From: Bradyrhizobium ontarionense
GTDB lineage: Bacteria > Pseudomonadota > Alphaproteobacteria > Rhizobiales > Xanthobacteraceae
NCBI RefSeq assembly: GCF_021088345.1
Contig: NZ_CP088156.1
Location: forward strand, 6,873,001-6,937,000
Direction: 5' to 3'
DNA: 64,000 bases
Part shown: positions 53,887-61,543 of the stretch, piece by piece
Position numbering within the stretch: position 1 is the first letter of the stretch
Layout of the letters: each line of letters starts with the position of its first letter
Position numbers and translations under genes: made by a program
The notes under the pieces: generated by a model
The model's database searches: none
What the model was told of the DNA's origin: nothing
Seen by the model: only the letters and a program-made list of their open reading frames with translations

Positions 53887-54891
53887 ATGAATATCGTCGC
53901 CGCGGCCAGACGGGTGCTCAACAACCTCGGCTTCTGGCTCACCGCGCTGGGGCAGGAGGCGATGGACCTGTCGCTGCGCACCCATGCGGACTTTCGCACG
54001 CGCATCGTCGAAAGTCCGGGCACGACGCTGGACGATGCGGCGCTGGACGCGCTGGTCACCGATCTGCGCGCCGTCGCGGGAAAGACACTGCCAGCTGGCG
54101 ATCTCACCTACGGCATCTTCTCCGGAGAGCGCGAGGCGCTGGCCCGCGCCATCGTGACGCTGGTGTCGGACGAGGCGAGCGGCCGGCCGATCGCCTTCAA
54201 TGCGCTCGCGGTGATGCAGGTCGAACGCGACGGCGAGACACAGCAGGTGATCCATCTCGGGCTGGTGATGGTCGATCCCGACGCGCGCGGCAAGGGCCTG
54301 TCCGGCGTGCTCTACGGCCTGACGACGCTGCTGCTGTTCATTCGCGACGGCCTGCGGCCGAAATGGATCTCCAACGTCACGCAGGTGCCGGCGGTGGCCG
54401 GCATGGTCTGCGAGACCTTCTCCGACGTGTTTCCCTCGCCACTGCCGCAGGCGCGGCGGAGCTTCGCCCATCTCGAGCTCGCGCGCGGCATCGTGCGGGC
54501 GCATCGCGCCGTGTTCGGCGTCGGCGGCGAGGCCGGCTTCGACGAGGAGCGTTTCGTCATCACCAATGCCTATACCGGCGGCTCGGACGCGCTGAAGAAG
54601 ACCTTCGACGACGCGCCCAGGCATCGCGACGAGATCTACAACGGCTTCTGCGCGCGCGAGCTCGACTACGCCAGGGGCGACGATCTGCTGCAGCTCGGCC
54701 GCATCGATCTCGCGGCTGCCCGCCGCTACGTCCTGCGCGAGCTTCCCTCGGGCTCGCTGCCGGCGCTGCTGGCGACCTCGGCCGTGCTGGCGCTGCAGCG
54801 GCTGGTGCTGCCGCTCGTTCACTGGTTCGACGACAGGCGTACCTTCGGTACGCTGCGCTCGCGCCTGCCGTCCGGCGAGCGCTTGCCATGA
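53887..54891 (+). CDS. GNAT-fold-like hypothetical protein
   Basis: 334 residues from the ATG at 53887 (MNIVAAARRVLNNLGFWLTA); a start at 53854 would add 11 residues. The middle part HLGLVMVDPDARGKGLSGVLYG resembles the acetyl-CoA-binding strand-loop-helix of GNAT acetyltransferases, but the rest is unfamiliar, including a C-terminal hydrophobic segment (PALLATSAVLALQRLVLPL). Its stop overlaps the next start by four bases (ATGA), so the two genes are coupled. Function unknown. Confidence 0.65.
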   Translation: MNIVAAARRVLNNLGFWLTALGQEAMDLSLRTHADFRTRIVESPGTTLDDAALDALVTDLRAVAGKTLPAGDLTYGIFSGEREALARAIVTLVSDEASGRPIAFNALAVMQVERDGETQQVIHLGLVMVDPDARGKGLSGVLYGLTTLLLFIRDGLRPKWISNVTQVPAVAGMVCETFSDVFPSPLPQARRSFAHLELARGIVRAHRAVFGVGGEAGFDEERFVITNAYTGGSDALKKTFDDAPRHRDEIYNGFCARELDYARGDDLLQLGRIDLAAARRYVLRELPSGSLPALLATSAVLALQRLVLPLVHWFDDRRTFGTLRSRLPSGERLP

Positions 54892-56105
54892 CGCCGGGCA
54901 TCACCGCCGATTCCATCGTCAACCTGTGCGGTGCGATCGGCCTCGCGGTCGCCGCGGCGATGCTGTATCGGCGCGACCCGCGGGGACCGCTGACGGCGCG
55001 GCTCGTGGTCATGCTCGGACTGGTCGCGACGCTGTTCCTGCTGCGCGGCGTCGCCTGGTGGACCGGTGATACCACGCTCGATCGCATCTCGCTGGTTCCG
55101 GCGTCGCTCGTTCCGCTCGCTGCGCTGGTCGTCACCGAAGGCCTGCTGCGCCGGCATGCGCAGCGCCGGCTGAAGGCCGCCGCGCTGGTCGGCGGCGTCG
55201 TGCTCGCCATCGCCGGTGCCTTCGGCCCGGTCGCGTTCGAAAATCTCCATACAGTCGTGCTGTCGGCGTTTCAGCTCGCAGGCTTTGCCGTCTGCGCGCT
55301 GCTGCTGATCGGCCGCGATCGCGCGGGGCTGCTGGCCTGGGAGAACCGCGCCATCGACCGCATCGCCTTCGGCGCCATCATCGTCATTCCCTTCATCATC
55401 ACCGATTTCCGCGTGCTGGCGCCGGACATGCCGGTGCGGCTCGGCGCATTGGGCGCGCTGCTCGCGGTCACCGCGATCCTGATCGCCGGCGCCAGTGCGG
55501 AGACGCAGCGCCGGGGCCTGTGGCTCACCTTGCTGCGCCTCGCCGGCTCGGCGCTGCTCGGCGCCGCCGTGGCCGCCTTGTCGCCGGACGTCGATGCGGC
55601 GCAATTGATGCGCTATTGCGCAGTCGCAATGGCCGGCGTGCTCACCATCGGACTGATGACCGATGGCCTGCGCGCGGTGCTGGACGCGCGCGAGCCGGGC
55701 GTGCTGGACTCGATCGGCGCCTCGAACGCCACGACGCGCGACGCGTTGATCAGCGAGCTTGCGCGGCAGCCGATCTTCGAGAGTGCCCGCCGCTATCGCG
55801 AGCCCGAGCTCGCCGCCTATGATCCACCGCTGCTGCGCGACTTTCTCGCCGCACGGCGCGTGCTGCGCCGCGCCGATGCACCGTGGGGGTGGGCGGCGAC
55901 CGATCCCGCCGTGGAGCGCATGGTGGCGCTGATGGCGGCGCGCCACGCCACGCATGTGATCGTGCTGTCGCACCAGCCGGTCGATCTCATCGTGCTCGCG
56001 GTCTCGGTCATCGCGGCGGACCCGGCCACCGAGACTGCGCTGGCGTTGGTGCGGCGCCTGCTGGTGCAGGCGCCGGAGGCTCCAAAGGATCACGCCCACA
56101 TGTGA
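54888..56105 (+). CDS. Multi-pass membrane protein, unrecognised
   Basis: 405 residues. About seven hydrophobic helices in the first 260 residues (IVNLCGAIGLAVAAAMLYRR, VVMLGLVATLFLLRGVAW, ALVVTEGLL and on), then a soluble C-terminal domain of about 145 residues (RDALISELARQPIFESARRY to the end). The N-terminal layout resembles histidine-kinase-like 7TM sensors but no kinase follows. Starts inside the stop of the GNAT-like gene; likely they act together. The 3' end overlaps the convergent His-rich gene by 16 bp. Confidence 0.7.
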   Translation: MTPGITADSIVNLCGAIGLAVAAAMLYRRDPRGPLTARLVVMLGLVATLFLLRGVAWWTGDTTLDRISLVPASLVPLAALVVTEGLLRRHAQRRLKAAALVGGVVLAIAGAFGPVAFENLHTVVLSAFQLAGFAVCALLLIGRDRAGLLAWENRAIDRIAFGAIIVIPFIITDFRVLAPDMPVRLGALGALLAVTAILIAGASAETQRRGLWLTLLRLAGSALLGAAVAALSPDVDAAQLMRYCAVAMAGVLTIGLMTDGLRAVLDAREPGVLDSIGASNATTRDALISELARQPIFESARRYREPELAAYDPPLLRDFLAARRVLRRADAPWGWAATDPAVERMVALMAARHATHVIVLSHQPVDLIVLAVSVIAADPATETALALVRRLLVQAPEAPKDHAHM

Positions 56106-57646
56106 TGGTGCGCCATGTCCATCATCGGTCCGTCCATGACGGCTGTCGCAGCGCCAGTGCTGGCATGTGACGCCGGCGCGGCGCTCGGCAGCATGATCAC
56201 GTTCGAGGCCGGCGCCGCGGCGATCGCCGCCAGCATCGCCGCGGCATCGGCGTTGCTGGCGCCGCCCGTGGTCGCCAGCACCTGCGCCGTCGTGGTGCCG
56301 TCGACATTGTAGGCGCCGCCGTTGACCGGGATGTTGTTGCCGCCGACATCGGCTGCGTTCTGGTGCATCTGGTCGGCGGCTGCGGCGACCAGCGCCTTGT
56401 TGCCGGTCTGAAAGCCTTCGAGGATCTTGGCGATCTCGGCGCCGAGCGTGCTCCGGTCGCCGAGCAGCTCGTTGTCGAAGCGGGCCTGGAAGATGCCGCC
56501 TTGCGCCGCGTCGAAATCGGTGACGTCCTTCTTGAACGTCATCAGGTCGGCGGTGACCTGCGCCATCGCCGCTGCATCGCCGGCCTTCACCGCGGCGATC
56601 GCGGCCTGGCCGAGTGCGTTCGACTGCGCGATGAACATGGCCCAGAAATCGGTCTGCGCCTGGTTGTCCTGATACGCCGGGGTCGGATTGAGGAAGTCGC
56701 CGAAGCCGGTCCAGCCGTTGAGGCCGTTCTGCTGCGCCATGTTGGCGAGGTTGGTGTCGCCGGCGACGATGTCGATGATGTCGAGGAAGTCATCGTTCAG
56801 CGCGCGGCCGATGTCGACATTGCTGGCGGCGCCGTTGATGTGGGTGTTGACGAGCGCGAGCTGGTCGATGATGGCGAGCGCATGCACGCCGGTGAGGCCG
56901 CCGAACTGCAGCGGATTGGCGGCGACGAGTGCGTTGAGGCCCGCGATCAGCGCGTCGACGTCGTCCTGGATGATGTCGGCATTGCTGCCGTTGACGCCGC
57001 CGAGCAGCCGGTTGGCGGCATCGTTGAAGATCAGCCCAAGCTCGGCCAGCGTGCCCTTCGCGGCGGTCGCTGCCGTCGTCCCCTCGGGCAGCAGTGCCGG
57101 CGCCTGCAGGAAGCCGGTGACGCCGTCGGCATTGGTGGCCTGGCCAGCGAGGTTCGCGTCCCTGTTGACGACATTGAGGATGTCGAGATGGGCGGTGCGC
57201 AACGCCGCCTCGGCCGCGGCGATGCTGCCGAACCCGCCGCCGCCGGTCACCGAGGCGTTTGCGGCGTCGAGCGCGACCGTGATGTCGGCGAGGATGGTGT
57301 TGACGTTGGCGAGCGTCTGGCCGCTGAACTGGCCGGCGGCGATGGCCGCCTTGAGGCCGTCCTGCACCACGGTGAGATCACCGGTGTAGTTGAAGACGCT
57401 GCCGAGCCCTTGCCCGCCTTCCTCGACGGCGTTGCGCCACAGTCCGCCCTCGAGGAAGCGCGTGGCGTCGTTGAACACGACGCCGAGATCGGCGAAGCCG
57501 AGCGCGGGCGGCGTGGGCGTGGGAGGAGGCGGGGTCGGCGGCGGCGGTGTCGGGGCCGGTGGCGCCGGCTGGCAATGATGGTTGTGGTGATTGTGGTGAT
57601 CGTGATGGTGGTGGCTGTCGTGATGGTGACGATGATGGCGCGTCAT
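56090..57646 (-). CDS. His-rich, Pro-rich protein with duplicated domain
   Basis: 518 residues. The first 25 contain about 15 His (MTRHHRHHHDSHHHHDHH and more), then a Pro/Thr/Pro linker. From residue about 48 a unit beginning LGVVFNDATRFLEGG is repeated near residue 200 as LGLIFNDAANRLLGG; both continue into D/N-, A- and G-rich helices. The tail ends MDMAHHHMWA with another His cluster. No signal peptide is obvious and I recognise no family. His clusters at both ends suggest binding of Ni, Zn or Cu; the repetitive acidic middle is reminiscent of surface or type I secreted proteins. Its stop overlaps the neighbouring membrane-protein gene. Confidence 0.7.
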   Translation of the reverse strand: MTRHHRHHHDSHHHHDHHNHHNHHCQPAPPAPTPPPPTPPPPTPTPPALGFADLGVVFNDATRFLEGGLWRNAVEEGGQGLGSVFNYTGDLTVVQDGLKAAIAAGQFSGQTLANVNTILADITVALDAANASVTGGGGFGSIAAAEAALRTAHLDILNVVNRDANLAGQATNADGVTGFLQAPALLPEGTTAATAAKGTLAELGLIFNDAANRLLGGVNGSNADIIQDDVDALIAGLNALVAANPLQFGGLTGVHALAIIDQLALVNTHINGAASNVDIGRALNDDFLDIIDIVAGDTNLANMAQQNGLNGWTGFGDFLNPTPAYQDNQAQTDFWAMFIAQSNALGQAAIAAVKAGDAAAMAQVTADLMTFKKDVTDFDAAQGGIFQARFDNELLGDRSTLGAEIAKILEGFQTGNKALVAAAADQMHQNAADVGGNNIPVNGGAYNVDGTTTAQVLATTGGASNADAAAMLAAIAAAPASNVIMLPSAAPASHASTGAATAVMDGPMMDMAHHHMWA

Positions 57647-58054
57647 GTCCGACGTACTCCCCTGGGCTACGCCGCAACGCGAATCGGCCGACGCTTGGGA
57701 GGTCGCGGCTGATCGGGGGCGTGTGATGCCGCCATCTGCCGATGTCTTCGTGGCTGCTTCGCGCAGTGTTTGTGAAATGCGTCTGCGTCAGATTGTCGTG
57801 CGGCGTGCCGGCCCGCGCAGCGCGCTCGCTGCGACATCGCGGAGCTTGACGGTCGCGCGACGACTGCCGCGAGGCGGCTCCGCGGATGCCGCGACGGTGG
57901 CAAATGCGCGAACGATAACGCTTCCATTGCACCGATTCGATCGCGCGCGACGGAGAGGTCGCACGCGCGGAGCGTCTTGCGACGATCCGACGCGTCGGGG
58001 AACCCGCGGCGCGACGCGTCGGCTACGACACGCCGCTGCCCGGACGCGGCAGGA
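57647..58054. other. Gene-free interval upstream of the His-rich gene
   Basis: About 400 bp, very GC-rich. It should carry the promoter of the leftward His-rich gene. CGACGCGTCGGGGAAC...GCGACGCGTCGGC near 57988-58023 contains two CGACGCGTCG palindromes. No gene supported. Confidence 0.45.
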
Positions 58055-58909
58055 TCATGGCGATTTCTTTGCGAAGGCGGCGAACGCATCAGCATGGTCG
58101 GCATGCCAGCGCGACAGTGGCGGACGGTTCTCGACGAGATCGCCGGCGGCCCACAGGATGCGCCGCTCGTCGAGCGCGCGCGGTACGTCGTTGTCGGGAC
58201 ACAGCACGTAGAAGTCGCCGGCCGCGACGCGCTCCAGCATGAAGTCGACGGTCTGCTCCGGCGTCCACGCGCCCGCGGGCTTCTCGACCCGGCCATTGGC
58301 GGTCAGCGGCGTGAACACGAAGCCCGGGATGAACAGATGCGCCGTCGCCTTGCAATCAGCCGTGTTGCGCAGCTCGTGCTGCAGCGCCTCGGTGAACGCC
58401 TTCACGCCGGCCTTCGACACGTTGTAGGCGGGATCGCCGGGCGGCGTGGTGATGCCCTGCTTGGAGCCGGTGTTGATGATCAGCGCCGGACGGCCTTGCG
58501 CGATCATGTCGGGCGCGAACACTTGCGACCCGTGGATGATACCCCACAGATTGACGCCGAGAATGCGCTGCCAGTTCTCCTGCGGGCCGAGCATCTTGCT
58601 GCCCGGCTGGATGCCGGCATTGTTCATCAGCACGTCGACCGCGCCGAAGCGGGTCCGCACCGCCTGTTCCAGATCGATCACGTCGTTGCGCCGGCTCACA
58701 TCCACCTTGACGGTCATGATCCTGGCCTCGCCGCCCTTGGCCACGGCGATGAGCCGCGCGCGCGCCTCGCGCAGCCGCGTCTCGTCGGCATCGGCGATGC
58801 AGACGTTCATGCCGAGATCGGCAAAGCGCATTGCGGCCGCAAGGCCGATGCCGGAGGCGCCTCCGGTGACGACGGCGGTGTGGTCGGGGGCGAGGGCAGG
58901 GTGGGACAC
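58055..58909 (-). CDS. Short-chain dehydrogenase/reductase
   Basis: 284 residues. Cofactor motif VVTGGASGIGLAAAMRFADL (TGxxxGxG), NNAG in DVLMNNAGIQPGSKMLGP, catalytic Ser in IINTGSKQG and Tyr-x-x-x-Lys in PAYNVSKAGVKAFTEAL. The Asp in CIADADE after the second strand suggests NAD rather than NADP. Substrate unknown. It starts 146 bp from the ModE-like stop on the same strand. Confidence 0.9.
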   Translation of the reverse strand: MSHPALAPDHTAVVTGGASGIGLAAAMRFADLGMNVCIADADETRLREARARLIAVAKGGEARIMTVKVDVSRRNDVIDLEQAVRTRFGAVDVLMNNAGIQPGSKMLGPQENWQRILGVNLWGIIHGSQVFAPDMIAQGRPALIINTGSKQGITTPPGDPAYNVSKAGVKAFTEALQHELRNTADCKATAHLFIPGFVFTPLTANGRVEKPAGAWTPEQTVDFMLERVAAGDFYVLCPDNDVPRALDERRILWAAGDLVENRPPLSRWHADHADAFAAFAKKSP

Positions 58910-59072
58910 GGCGTTTCTCCGGTAGGGCGATGGACGATTGGTCTATGACGTTTCGGCGCGGCCGCAAGATCATCGGCCGCCGGCGTCACAGGTCTTCCAG
59001 ACAGAGCTTTGCGGCTGCAACGCGCGACGCGTTCGGCTGGTTGCAGGTCGGCGTGATCCCGGATGGACCTGG

Positions 59073-59462
59073 CTACGACGCGGCCTTGCTGCCGCGGGCC
59101 TTCTTCGGCTTCTCGATGTCGTTGCGCAACGCCGCGAGATCCTTCTTCACCGCGTTCGCAGCGTCGCGCTCGATACGGCGGTAACGTTCGACCAACTGCT
59201 CGCCGAACGGCGTCAGCGCCGCGCCGCCGCCATTCTTGCCGCCGGTCTGCCGCGCCACCGCGGGCTGGCGGCACACCCGGTTGATCTCGTCGACGAGGTC
59301 CCAGGCCCGCTTGTAGGACATCTCCATGGCGCGGCCGGCGGCCGAGATCGAGCCGTGCCTGTCGATGTTCTCCAGCAGCGCGATCTTGCCCGGCCCGATC
59401 CGGCTGCCGCCATCGAGATCGATGCGCAGGCTGAGGGAAGGAAGGGCGCTCGGTTTCGGCAT
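59073..59462 (-). CDS. ModE-type winged HTH regulator (DNA-binding domain only)
   Basis: 129 residues. N-terminal winged HTH of the ModE/LysR-like kind: PGKIALLENIDRHGSISAAG then RAMEMSYKRAWDLVDEINRV, with GGGAALTPFGEQLVERYRRI. Full-length ModE has two C-terminal molybdate-binding (MOP) domains; here only a charged helical tail follows (EKPKKARGSKAAS), so it probably does not sense molybdate itself. Divergent from the Old Yellow Enzyme gene, with the inverted repeat AGGTGA-N17-TCACCT at 59482-59510 between. Confidence 0.82.
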   Translation of the reverse strand: MPKPSALPSLSLRIDLDGGSRIGPGKIALLENIDRHGSISAAGRAMEMSYKRAWDLVDEINRVCRQPAVARQTGGKNGGGAALTPFGEQLVERYRRIERDAANAVKKDLAALRNDIEKPKKARGSKAAS

Positions 59463-59481
59463 GGATGGTCTGCTCGCGCGG

Positions 59482-59510
59482 AGGTGAGGCGGACATTGCC
59501 ACTATCACCT
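59482..59510. promoter_or_regulatory. Possible operator between ModE-like and OYE genes
   Basis: AGGTGA and TCACCT six-base arms, 17 bases apart. Its position in a 100-bp divergent region is suggestive, but the arms are short. Confidence 0.3.
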
Positions 59511-59565
59511 TTTGCGAACAAGATGACCGCAATCCACAAACCGCATGATGGAAATCGGGGGAGAA

Positions 59566-60690
59566 ATGCTGCCTGCGCTGTTTTCACCGCTTAACGTTGG
59601 TCCCTATCACCTGAAGCATCGCGTCGTGATGGCGCCGCTGACCCGGATGCGCGCCGACAAGGCGACGCTCGCACCGCGGCCGTTGAACGTCGACTATTAT
59701 GCCCAGCGTACGACGCCGGGCGGGCTGATCATCGCCGAGGCGACGCCGGTGCTGCCGACCGGCACCGGCAGTCCGAACGTGCCCGGCATCTACAGCGAGG
59801 CGCAGATCGCCGGCTGGAAACCTGTCGTCGACGCCGTTCATGCCAGGGGCGGACTGATCTTCCTGCAGCTCTGGCATGTCGGGCGCGTCTCGCATTCCTC
59901 GTTCCAGCCGGGCGGGTTGCTTCCGGTGGCGCCGTCGGCGATCGCGATCGGCGATGATCTCAAGGCGATGACATCGGATGGCAAGGTCGTGCCTTACGAG
60001 ACACCGCGTGCGCTCGACACCGACGAGATCCCCGGCATCGTCGCGGCCTACGGCCAAGCCGCGCGCAACGCGCTCGCCGCTGGCTTCGACGGTGTCGAGG
60101 TGCACGGCGCCAACGGCTATCTGATCGAGCAGTTCCTGCAGACGCGCACCAACCAGCGCACCGACCGCTATGGCGGCGGAATCGAGAACCGCAGCCGCTT
60201 CCTGCTCGAGGTGACGCAGGCTGTGATCGATGCGTGCGGCGCCGACAAGGTCGGCGTCCGGCTGTCGCCCTACGGCATCGCCAACGGCTCCGGCGAGCCC
60301 GAGCCGATGCCGCTCTATACTCACGCAATCCAGGCATTGAACAATCTCGGCATCGCCTATCTGCATCTGATCGAGCCGCGCTCCTCCGGCGCCGGTCGCG
60401 CCGACGTCAACTGGCAGAACGTGCCGTCGGCGCTGCAGCTGTTCCGGCCGATCTGGAAGGGCGTGCTCATCGGCGCCGGCGGCTTCACCGGCGAGCCGGC
60501 GGAGGCGGCGATCAAGGCCGGCCATGCCGACGCCATCGCGTTCGGCCGCTACTTCATCTCCAATCCGGACTTGCCGCGCCGGCTGCAGCACGGCTGGCCG
60601 TTGACGCCGTATCACCGCCCGACCTTCTATGGCGGCGACGCCAAGGGCTATATCGATTATCCGGTCTATGACGAGATGGCGCCCGCTTAG
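59566..60690 (+). CDS. Old Yellow Enzyme family ene-reductase (NADH:flavin oxidoreductase)
   Basis: 374 residues from the ATG at 59566 (MLPALFSPLNVGPYHLKHRV), placed two bases after GGGGGAG; an ATG at 59545 would add seven residues. FMN TIM barrel with VVMAPLTRMRAD, the LQLWHVGRVSH and VHGANGYLIEQFLQTRTNQR substrate/FMN motifs, and FGRYFISNPDLPRRL. Typical of NemA/XenA-like enzymes that reduce activated C=C bonds or nitro esters with NAD(P)H. The physiological substrate is unknown. Likely regulated by the divergent ModE-like protein. Confidence 0.92.
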   Translation: MLPALFSPLNVGPYHLKHRVVMAPLTRMRADKATLAPRPLNVDYYAQRTTPGGLIIAEATPVLPTGTGSPNVPGIYSEAQIAGWKPVVDAVHARGGLIFLQLWHVGRVSHSSFQPGGLLPVAPSAIAIGDDLKAMTSDGKVVPYETPRALDTDEIPGIVAAYGQAARNALAAGFDGVEVHGANGYLIEQFLQTRTNQRTDRYGGGIENRSRFLLEVTQAVIDACGADKVGVRLSPYGIANGSGEPEPMPLYTHAIQALNNLGIAYLHLIEPRSSGAGRADVNWQNVPSALQLFRPIWKGVLIGAGGFTGEPAEAAIKAGHADAIAFGRYFISNPDLPRRLQHGWPLTPYHRPTFYGGDAKGYIDYPVYDEMAPA

Positions 60691-60732
60691 CTCGACTGCG
60701 TCACAAGAGCTGAGCAGTCGCGTTTTCATTGT

Positions 60733-60803
60733 CATTCCGGGGCAATCGTCCATGCGCAGGCGCGAAGCGGCTGCGTGTTGACGATTGAACCCGGATTGAC
60801 GCC
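60733..60803. repeat. Short palindromic repeat (TTGTCATTCCGGGGC type)
   Basis: TTGTCATTCCGGGGCAATCGTC at the left and GACGATTGAACCCGGATTGAC at the right, imperfect inverted ends around CGAAGCGGCTGCG. Same class as the elements at 61.4 and 63.3 kb. Confidence 0.6.
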
Positions 60804-60811
60804 GTGGATGG

Positions 60812-61303
60812 ATGCTTGCCATGCCCAAATCCTCACCTCCCGCCGGCATCGCCTCCGGCCAATGCCTGTGCGGCCGCGTCGCCTTCGAGATCGACGTCCC
60901 GGCGCGCTGGGCGTGGCATGATCATTCGGCGCCCAGCCGCCGCGCCCATGGCGCGGCCTACGCCACCTATGTCGGAAGCTGGCGCAAGCGCCTTCGCATC
61001 ACCTCGGGTGCGGATGCGATCACCCGCTACGAGGACGATAGCGCGAAAGCCACGCGCAGTTTCTGCAGCACCTGCGGCTCGCCTGTGTTCTATCAGCGCG
61101 CTCGCTCGCCGCACATGGTGAACATCCCGCGCGCGCTATTTGCAGCACGAACCGGCCGCGAGCCGCTCTATCACGTCGCCATCGAGGAGGCGCCCGACTG
61201 GGCCTATATGGGCGCGCCGCTGATGCCGCTGAAGGGATTTCCCGGCGTGGTCTGGCAACGCGCGCAGCGTAGGAAGCGCGGCTCGCGCGAAGGAATGTTC
61301 TGA
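60812..61303 (+). CDS. GFA/CENP-V domain protein with altered zinc site
   Basis: 163 residues from the ATG at 60812 (an ATG at 60821 is also possible). GFA proteins bind two zinc ions through CxCG, CHCxxCR and CxxCG motifs. Here the first (GQCLCGRVAFEI) and last (SFCSTCGSPVFYQ) are intact, but the middle CHCxxCRK is replaced by AWHDHSAPSRRAHG with no Cys. The second zinc centre is therefore probably lost or uses His. Relatives were first described as glutathione-dependent formaldehyde-activating enzymes, but most have unknown function. Confidence 0.78.
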   Translation: MLAMPKSSPPAGIASGQCLCGRVAFEIDVPARWAWHDHSAPSRRAHGAAYATYVGSWRKRLRITSGADAITRYEDDSAKATRSFCSTCGSPVFYQRARSPHMVNIPRALFAARTGREPLYHVAIEEAPDWAYMGAPLMPLKGFPGVVWQRAQRRKRGSREGMF

Positions 61304-61369
61304 CGCGGATGTCCGTACATCACTCCCATGGGCGCGCCGTTCAAAACATGATCGGAAAAAGTCTCTCCG

Positions 61370-61495
61370 CTGTCATTGCGAGGAGCCGTAGGCGACGAAG
61401 CAATCCAGACTGCCGCTGCGGACACACTCTGGATTGCTTCCGCCTTCGCCCGTTGGGCTTCGGCGGACACGTCGCTGCGCTCGCAATGACGCGGT
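61370..61495. repeat. Intergenic palindromic repeat (GTCATTGCGAGGAGC type)
   Basis: Outer arms TGTCATTGCGAG and CTCGCAATGACG; inner arms GAAGCAATCCAGA and TCTGGATTGCTTC; a further GGCG-rich stem lies to the right. Sits between the GFA gene and the decarboxylase-like gene. Confidence 0.85.
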
Positions 61496-61543
61496 GAGAG
61501 TTTGTAAAACAAATAAGACCCGTTGCTCGGAGGGAAACCCACC

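Noticed and set aside
56363..57712. 449-residue plus-strand frame opposite the His-rich gene
   Set aside because: Antisense shadow; its Val/Arg-rich tail is the complement of the His and Pro codons of the real gene.
57645..58211. 188-residue plus-strand frame upstream of the His-rich gene
   Set aside because: Arg/Ser/Ala-rich, no start signal, overlaps the real dehydrogenase gene at its end.
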